A DNA stretch of 64,000 bases from Longispora albida DSM 44784. GTDB lineage: Bacteria; Actinomycetota; Actinomycetes; Mycobacteriales; Micromonosporaceae. Below the pieces are notes generated by a model. That model was not told the origin of the DNA and searched no databases. It saw only the letters and a list, made by a program, of their open reading frames with translations. The stretch spans positions 1 to 64,000 of the forward strand of contig NZ_KB903814.1 in assembly GCF_000379825.1 (NCBI RefSeq), in the 5' to 3' direction. Shown here in pieces: positions 59,101 through 64,000 of this stretch. How positions within the stretch are numbered: position 1 is the stretch's first letter; the number at the start of each line of letters is the position of its first letter. Made by a program: the position numbers and the translations under genes.

Positions 59101-61482
59101 TCAGAGGGTCACCGTTGCCTTGTGGGTGGCCCCGGCGCTGCCAGCGGTGTTCACCTTGAGCACGAGCGAGGAACCCGCAGACACCACGGTGACTGAGGGA
59201 TCCTTGCTCGTGACGGCGGAGACCGGCCGGTTCCAGGTGAGCGTGATCTCGCCGGCGTTCTGGCGCGGGTCGGCCAGGCAGACCGCCGCCGTCGTCCCGG
59301 TGACCCGCACGAGCACCGAGCACGGCTTGTCCACCATGATGCCGCCGATCGGGCCGAGCGGAGCCGACCAGTAGTTGATCGCGGTCACCCCGCGGGAGGG
59401 GATCTGGACGGCCTGCTGCCAGCGGGTGTTGTTCAGGATGGTCATCCAGCCCCCGTCCGCCGCCCGGGCCTGCGTCGCGCCGCTGGTGGCGAAGGGCATC
59501 ATCTGGTACGCGTAGCTGGCGTTGACCGGGTTGGTGCCGTGGTCGAGCCACAGGGTGAGGTACTTGCGGCTCAGCGCGGCCGCCGAGCCGTTGACGTTGA
59601 TGTCCCGCCAGGCTCCGGTCCGGTTCTCGCGGATGGCGCGGAGGCTCGCCCCGCCGGGGAAGACGTAGCCGGCGAAGGTGTGGTGAGCCCAGCTCGCCGC
59701 GGCGAAGGTACCGCTGGAGCCGACCGTGGCCAGCTGGGCCGTGCCGTTGACGAGGAGAGGCTGGGTGCCGCTGCCGGGGCCGAGGTTCCGGTTGTCCACG
59801 ATGGACTCGACGGCGTACCCGTCGGTGGACGTGATCCCGGCCCCGAGGCAGATCACCGTGTCGTCCAGGCAGATCCAGGTCTTGCGGGCCTGGAGGGTGG
59901 ACTGGAGGCCCTGGCAGAGCTGACCGGCGATCGAGTACTCGCCGTCGCTGGCCCCGCCCGCCCACGGATCGGACGGGCGCGACCCGCCCCAGGCCGGCCC
60001 GGCCGCGTCCGCCAGCGGCTTGCGCGAGACCGTGGTGCCGGGCAGCCGGTACGGGTCGACGGTGGGCCAGAAGGCGTCGCTGTACTGGCCGTTGCCCGTC
60101 GTGGCTCCCCAGGAGTACGTCATGCCGTTGTTCGTGTGCCAGCCCCGGACGTTCTCCCCGTTGCCGTGCTCGTAGAACGAGGTCCGCGACGAGCACATGC
60201 TGATCGACAGCGCCCAGCCCGGCCGGCGGTGCGTCAATCGGTCCATGCTGCCGAAGACGCGGCTGGCGACGGGCTCGGCGATCGGGCTGACCGAGGTGTC
60301 GTCCAGGAGCGCCTTCGCGCGGGCCAGAGCCGGGATCTGCATGGACATGTCCGCGAGGGGCTGGCTCCAGTAGTCGCGCTGGTACCAGCCCTTGGCCAGG
60401 CCGCGCCACCGGTCGCGCTCGGCGGGCGAGGCTGCCTCGGCGAGCACGAGGATGCCGTTGACGATGCCGTGGCCCCGGCGGTGGTCGTCGTGCTGGAGCT
60501 GGAGCGGGTCGCCCGCCGACACTCCCCGGCTGCTCCCCCGGCCGCTCACGCCGTCCATGACGAGCCCGTTGAAGAGGAACGGGGCGTAGGACTTCTCCAC
60601 GGCGTCGAAGACGACCTGCCGGTTCGGGTCGGTGACCGCCCAGGCCGAGCCGCCGAGGAGGGCGAGCAGCCCGCCGAGCGCGCTGAGGAGCACCGCGCCG
60701 TACGTGCCGGCGTACGGGATCCAGGTGTGCTGGATGAACGAGCCGTCGCGGTAGAAACCGTCGCCGGAGGAGACGTACGGGAAGACGGGTGAGAGGGCGT
60801 CGCGGGCGAGGCTGATCTTCGCGGCGTTCCTGCCGAGGATGCCGCGCAGGGCGGTGCTCAGGCACAGGTCGACCCGGTTCGCGCCGGTGCTCGTTCCCGA
60901 GTAGCTGTCGTAGCGCGAGTCGGGGATGTAGTGGTCGACGGCGGCGAGCCAGGCCGTGGTCTGGGCGCTCGACAGGTGGCCGTGGATGACGCACATGACG
61001 CCGAGGAGGAGCTGCGGTGAGCCGATCTGCCAGTCCCACCAGTTGCCGTACGTCGCGCGGCCGGCGGTGTAGGCATGGGCGTTGAGGTGGTCCAGGCCGC
61101 TCCTGATGCTGGCCAGCAGGCTCGCGTTACCGGTGAGCCCCGTGCCGGGCATCGCCCAGGCGAGCGTCATGACGCTGAGGCGGCGGTAACTGCTCGTGAC
61201 GTTGGCCGAGCTGGAGCCGAGCGGCAGGTCCGTCCACAGTGCTGTGGTGCTGGCGGTGGTCATGGCGGCCTGGTACTGCCCGGCGACCTGGGCCTGGGTG
61301 GCGAGCTGGGTGGCGAAGGGCTCGGCCGCAGGATCGTAACCGTTTCCTACCAGGAGCCCCGCGTACCGCTGACGCAAGGTGTCGTACTCGTCAGCCGCGA
61401 AAGCGGGAGTATTGGAAAGTCCCACTACAGCGGCTGTTGATCCCCCGATGGCGATGAGCAGGTTACGCCGGGAAAGCTCCAC
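59101..61482 (-). CDS. secreted polysaccharide lyase family 8 (hyaluronate/chondroitin/xanthan lyase type)
   Basis: The protein is 793 residues from GTG 61482 (GGGAG upstream). A Tat-like signal (LSRRNLLIA, cleavage near AFAADE). The helical toroid domain has ATYGNWWDWQIGSPQLL and DGSFIQHTWIPYAGTYG, which carry the catalytic His/Tyr region of PL8. HRRPGWALSISMCS and NGENVRGWHTNNGMTYSW begin the beta-sandwich half. The enzyme cleaves uronic-acid-containing chains by beta-elimination outside the cell, leaving 4,5-unsaturated ends. Whether the target is hyaluronan, chondroitin or xanthan cannot be told. The operator-like palindrome at 61505-61515 links it to the LacI regulon. Confidence 0.92.
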   Translation of the reverse strand: MELSRRNLLIAIGGSTAAVVGLSNTPAFAADEYDTLRQRYAGLLVGNGYDPAAEPFATQLATQAQVAGQYQAAMTTASTTALWTDLPLGSSSANVTSSYRRLSVMTLAWAMPGTGLTGNASLLASIRSGLDHLNAHAYTAGRATYGNWWDWQIGSPQLLLGVMCVIHGHLSSAQTTAWLAAVDHYIPDSRYDSYSGTSTGANRVDLCLSTALRGILGRNAAKISLARDALSPVFPYVSSGDGFYRDGSFIQHTWIPYAGTYGAVLLSALGGLLALLGGSAWAVTDPNRQVVFDAVEKSYAPFLFNGLVMDGVSGRGSSRGVSAGDPLQLQHDDHRRGHGIVNGILVLAEAASPAERDRWRGLAKGWYQRDYWSQPLADMSMQIPALARAKALLDDTSVSPIAEPVASRVFGSMDRLTHRRPGWALSISMCSSRTSFYEHGNGENVRGWHTNNGMTYSWGATTGNGQYSDAFWPTVDPYRLPGTTVSRKPLADAAGPAWGGSRPSDPWAGGASDGEYSIAGQLCQGLQSTLQARKTWICLDDTVICLGAGITSTDGYAVESIVDNRNLGPGSGTQPLLVNGTAQLATVGSSGTFAAASWAHHTFAGYVFPGGASLRAIRENRTGAWRDINVNGSAAALSRKYLTLWLDHGTNPVNASYAYQMMPFATSGATQARAADGGWMTILNNTRWQQAVQIPSRGVTAINYWSAPLGPIGGIMVDKPCSVLVRVTGTTAAVCLADPRQNAGEITLTWNRPVSAVTSKDPSVTVVSAGSSLVLKVNTAGSAGATHKATVTL

Positions 61483-61504
61483 GGGTGACACTCCCTGAAC
61501 ATAG

Positions 61505-61515
61505 AAACCGGTTAC
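61505..61515. promoter_or_regulatory. LacI-type operator before the polysaccharide lyase gene
   Basis: AAACCGGTTAC lies 23 bases upstream of the lyase start and is identical to the sites at 54058 and 54148. A repressor here would block the promoter of the lyase. Confidence 0.75.
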
Positions 61516-61590
61516 ACATGGGCCCAGGGTAAGGGAGTGGTGCCCGTCACACAAGCGTCCAGCGGGCGGGGACCAGGGGTCAGGGCCGGG

Positions 61591-61938
61591 TTACAGGAGG
61601 GACAGCGAGCCGGCCACCCGGTCGATCGCGGTGATCGGGGCCGGGCCGATCGCGCAGCACGTGGCCGTGCCCGCCTCGACCTGGGTACGGCCAGCGTCAT
61701 GGATCACCTGCACCGGCAGGCCCGCCGCCTCCGCCGCCGCGGCGACCTGGCTCAGCCGCTCGGCGCTCGGTACCTTCAGCACCACCTTGGGCTGGCCGTC
61801 GCGCAGCCAGGCGGCCAGTGCCGGATCGGAGAGGCTGGACAGCACAGCCCCGACAGCGGCATGCGCGACCTGGGCTGCGATCTTGCCGCGCCCCATGTCC
61901 AGATCGGTCCGGACCACCACGACCATCTTGTGCGTCAC
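61591..61938 (-). CDS. PTH2-type peptidyl-tRNA hydrolase
   Basis: The protein is 115 residues. It matches the archaeal/eukaryotic Pth2 family: KMVVVVRTDLDMGRGKIAAQVAHAAVGAV, VVLKVPSAERL, and the C-terminal AGRTQVEAGTATCCAIGPAP. This fold releases tRNA from peptidyl-tRNA dropped by ribosomes and is unrelated to the bacterial Pth1. Some bacteria carry it as an extra enzyme. GTG 61938 gives the start MTHKMVVV. It stands alone between the lyase and an unknown gene. Confidence 0.9.
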   Translation of the reverse strand: MTHKMVVVVRTDLDMGRGKIAAQVAHAAVGAVLSSLSDPALAAWLRDGQPKVVLKVPSAERLSQVAAAAEAAGLPVQVIHDAGRTQVEAGTATCCAIGPAPITAIDRVAGSLSLL

Positions 61939-61980
61939 CCCGACACGGTAACGGCCGGCCGCCGGGCGATGGGGAGCCGG

Positions 61981-62556
61981 TCAGGTGATCTCCTCGGCCA
62001 GCCGGCTGAGGAAGCCCGGGGAGCCCACGCCGAACGAGCAGCCCAGCACGGCGGCGGCCAGCAGGTCGAAGGGCTCGGCCCCCTGGTACCACTCGGCAAC
62101 GTTGACCGGGGACGGCTGGCCGGCGCTGACCAGCCGGGCGACCGGCTCGCCGTCCCTGAGCAGGCTGGCGCGGCTGAACCAGACCTGGCGCAGCTCGTAC
62201 CGCCGCCCGGCCAGCGTGGCCCTCGCGTTGTAGGTGGCCCGCCGCATCGCCCTGCGGCCGGGGTCGACCTGGGCTGGCTGGCCGTCGAGGGACAGCGACA
62301 CGTCGGTGCGCCCGGCCGCGAGCACGGCGGGAGGGGCGACCGTCCAGCCCAGCACCTTCGTCACGCCGTGGTCGGTGACGACAGCCGTCCAGGGGGCGCC
62401 GCCGGGGTGGGTGCCGGGGCCGGTGAAGGTGACGGTACGCGGAAACCAGGAACCCTCGACCGTGACCTGGCCGAACGGGGCTCCGGACACGACGAGCCGG
62501 ACATCGGGCAGGGTGACCCGGGTGTCCAGGAGTTCCTTCACCTTCTTGAAGATCAT
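61981..62556 (-). CDS. conserved-looking protein, unknown
   Basis: The protein is 191 residues, with no signal. The middle has a beta-rich texture (VTVEGSWFPRTVTFTGPG and TDVSLSLDGQ), then RRYELRQVWFSRASLLRDGEPVARL, and the end is hydrophobic and helical (FDLLAAAVLGCSFGVGSPGFLSRLA), which may touch the membrane. I recognise no family. It lies 82 bases downstream of cysN on the same strand but a hairpin separates them. Confidence 0.6.
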   Translation of the reverse strand: MIFKKVKELLDTRVTLPDVRLVVSGAPFGQVTVEGSWFPRTVTFTGPGTHPGGAPWTAVVTDHGVTKVLGWTVAPPAVLAAGRTDVSLSLDGQPAQVDPGRRAMRRATYNARATLAGRRYELRQVWFSRASLLRDGEPVARLVSAGQPSPVNVAEWYQGAEPFDLLAAAVLGCSFGVGSPGFLSRLAEEIT

Positions 62557-62597
62557 TCACCCATTGTGGGCCAGGCCCGCCAGCAGGCACGAACGCG

Positions 62598-62625
62598 AGG
62601 TGAGCCCTGCCACCGGGGCTCACCT
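62598..62625 (-). terminator. hairpin terminator after cysDN
   Basis: AGGTGAGCCC (62598-62607) pairs with GGGCTCACCT (62616-62625), just beyond the cysN stop on the minus strand. Confidence 0.7.
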
Positions 62626-62637
62626 CTCCTTCCGTGC

Positions 62638-63912
62638 TCAGAGGATGATCGCCGCTCCTGCCGTCTTGTTGGTGGCCTCGTCGATGATGATGAACCCGCC
62701 GGTGGCGCGGTTGCGGCGGTACTCGTCGTGGAGCAGCGGGACCGTCGTCCGGAGCCGCACCCGGCCGATCTCGTTCAGGTTGAGAGCGGTGGCGGCCTCG
62801 TCGCGGTGCAGGGTGTTGATGTCGAGGCGGTACGTGAGGTCCTTGACGATGGCGCGGGCCGTGCGGGTGGTGTGCTTGACGGTGTACTTGCGGCCTGGTG
62901 CCAGGGGTGCCGACTCGTCCATCCAGCACACCAGCGCCTCCACGTCCTGGGAGACCTGTGGCGAGTTGCCCGGCCGGCAGATCATGTCGCCCCGCGAGAT
63001 GTCGATCTCGTCCTCCAGCCGGACGGTCACGCTCATCGGCGGGTACGCCTCCGTGACCGGGCCGCTGGCCGTGTCGATCCCGGCGATCGTGGAGGTGAAG
63101 CCCGACGGGAGCACCATCACCTCGTCGCCCGGCTTGAGCACCCCCGAGGCGACCTGGCCTGCGTAGCCCCGGTAGTCGCGGGCCTCGCCGGCCTGGGACT
63201 GCGGCCGGATCACGTGCTGGACCGGGAACCGGGCATCGACGAGGTTGCGGTCGGATCCGATGTGGACATTCTCCAGGTGGTGCAGCAGCGAGGTGCCGGC
63301 GTACCAGGGCATGTTCTGGGAGCGCTCGACGATGTTGTCGCCCTTGAGCGCGGAGACCGGGACGACGGCGAGGTCGGGGACGTCGAGCTTGGCGGCGAAG
63401 GCGGTGAAGTCGGCTCGGATCCGCTCGTACACCTCCTCCGACCAGTCGACCAGGTCCATCTTGTTGACGCACAGCACCATGTGCGGGACGCGCAGCAGCG
63501 AGCACAGGAACGCGTGCCGGCGCGACTGCTCGACCAGCCCCTTGCGGGCGTCGACCAGAATCAGCGCCAGGTCAGCCGTCGACGCACCCGTAACCATGTT
63601 CCGCGTGTACTGAGTGTGCCCCGGGGTGTCCGCGATGATGAACTTCCGCCGGGGCGTGGCGAAGTACCGGTACGCGACGTCGATCGTGATGCCCTGTTCG
63701 CGTTCGGCGCGCAGGCCGTCTGTCAGGAGCGCGAGGTCGGTGTAGTCGTCGCCGCGGGCCGTGCTCGTGGCCTCGACGGCGGCGAGCTGGTCCTCGAAGA
63801 TGGACTTCGAGTCGTAGAGCAGGCGGCCGATCAGCGTCGACTTGCCGTCGTCCACCGAGCCTGCCGTGGCGAAACGCAGCAGGTCGGGTGCTGACTGATC
63901 CATAGTGGTCAT
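62638..63912 (-). CDS. cysN: sulfate adenylyltransferase subunit 1 (CysN)
   Basis: The protein is 424 residues. The GTPase motifs are intact: G1 GSVDDGKST, G2 region EREQGITIDVAYRYF, G3 DTPGHTQYTRNM, G4 NKMD. EF-Tu-like beta-barrel domains follow, with PVQHVIRPQ. CysN couples GTP hydrolysis to sulfate activation by CysD, giving adenosine 5'-phosphosulfate for assimilation. No APS-kinase (CysC) extension is present, as the length ends at the barrel. It starts 2 bases after the cysD stop. Confidence 0.96.
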   Translation of the reverse strand: MTTMDQSAPDLLRFATAGSVDDGKSTLIGRLLYDSKSIFEDQLAAVEATSTARGDDYTDLALLTDGLRAEREQGITIDVAYRYFATPRRKFIIADTPGHTQYTRNMVTGASTADLALILVDARKGLVEQSRRHAFLCSLLRVPHMVLCVNKMDLVDWSEEVYERIRADFTAFAAKLDVPDLAVVPVSALKGDNIVERSQNMPWYAGTSLLHHLENVHIGSDRNLVDARFPVQHVIRPQSQAGEARDYRGYAGQVASGVLKPGDEVMVLPSGFTSTIAGIDTASGPVTEAYPPMSVTVRLEDEIDISRGDMICRPGNSPQVSQDVEALVCWMDESAPLAPGRKYTVKHTTRTARAIVKDLTYRLDINTLHRDEAATALNLNEIGRVRLRTTVPLLHDEYRRNRATGGFIIIDEATNKTAGAAIIL

Positions 63913-63914
63913 CT

Positions 63915-64000
63915 CTAGAAGTACCCTTCCCGCTTGCGGTCTTCCATCGCCGCTTCCGATACCCGGTCGTCGCCCCTGGTCGCGCCCCGCTCCGTGATCC
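63915..64000 (-). CDS. cysD: sulfate adenylyltransferase subunit 2 (CysD), C-terminal end only
   Basis: The frame open from the window edge encodes ITERGATRGDDRVSEAAMED then KRREGYF-like residues (KREGYF) and a TAG stop, the conserved C-terminus of CysD. Two bases separate it from cysN, forming the usual cysDN operon. The rest lies beyond the window. Confidence 0.93.
   Translation of the reverse strand, partial: ITERGATRGDDRVSEAAMEDRKREGYF

Noticed and set aside
61537-63894. 785-codon plus-strand ORF opposite cysN and its neighbours
   Set aside because: It is the antisense shadow of cysN, the unknown gene and pth2; the product is Arg/Gly/Val-rich with no domain, whereas the minus strand encodes clear families.
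1-64000. CRISPR array, prophage or integrase-defined genomic island
   Set aside because: No regularly spaced direct repeats, phage structural genes or tyrosine/serine integrase were seen on either strand.

Overview
The window is high-GC actinobacterial DNA with GTG and TTG starts, many 4-base start/stop overlaps, hairpin terminators without T-tracts, and Tat and Sec exported hydrolases. The gene families (SARP regulator, EACC1/caspase pair, M4 and M28 proteases with P-domains, LmrA/YxaF-type TetR, DUF993 operon) fit a filamentous actinomycete, plausibly Micromonosporaceae. That family placement is inference, because there is no rRNA in the window.

Layout. (1) 1-1.4 kb holds two abutting IS5-family elements: the tail of one cut by the window edge, and one complete copy with inverted repeats and a TTAA duplication. 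(2) 1.4-13.6 kb is an accessory island read leftwards: a secreted LamG/DNRLRE-type protein, a 2290-residue secreted Rhs/YD-repeat toxin with a Hint domain and an HNH-like C-terminal nuclease, and a probable immunity gene. An orphan membrane protein lies beyond it in visibly lower-GC DNA. (3) 13.6-15.5 kb has gene remnants and an unrecognised protein. (4) 15.5-24.6 kb is a secretome block: M23 peptidase, SARP regulator, Tat-exported PGRP amidase, histidine phosphatase, M4 metalloprotease and M28 aminopeptidase that share a near-duplicate P-domain, and a GNAT. (5) 24.9-26.9 kb has a VKOR/DsbA disulfide pair, a small exported protein and an S4 RNA-binding protein. (6) 27.0-34.2 kb has an EACC1 + caspase-nSTAND1-WD40 conflict module, a large TerD-domain protein, and a tRNA gene interrupted in its anticodon loop by 55 nt. 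(7) 34.2-47 kb holds a TetR-controlled SDR/hydrolase fusion, a DUF6348-SMI1/KNR4 protein, an aldo/keto reductase, an ArsR-like regulator, and a two-component system divergent from a MacB-like ABC exporter. (8) 46.4-61.5 kb is a carbohydrate regulon: glycerate kinase, DUF2264, a LacI regulator, an LplB/YtcP-type ABC importer, a five-gene oxidoreductase/aldolase/isomerase operon and a Tat-exported family 8 polysaccharide lyase. (9) 61.6-64 kb has a PTH2-type peptidyl-tRNA hydrolase, an unknown protein and the end of cysDN.

How the parts fit. The carbohydrate regulon is tied together by recurring palindromes around AAACCGGTTAC next to the lyase, importer and catabolic operon, with a related site before the LacI gene. 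The simplest reading is that the lyase cuts an extracellular uronic-acid polysaccharide, the ABC system imports oligomers, DUF2264 and the five-gene operon process them, and glycerate kinase returns glycerate to central metabolism. Several steps have no known enzyme, so this is the best candidate here for an undescribed pathway. The EACC1/caspase module and the Rhs locus are the likely defence and conflict systems, and the interrupted tRNA is the most unusual single structure.
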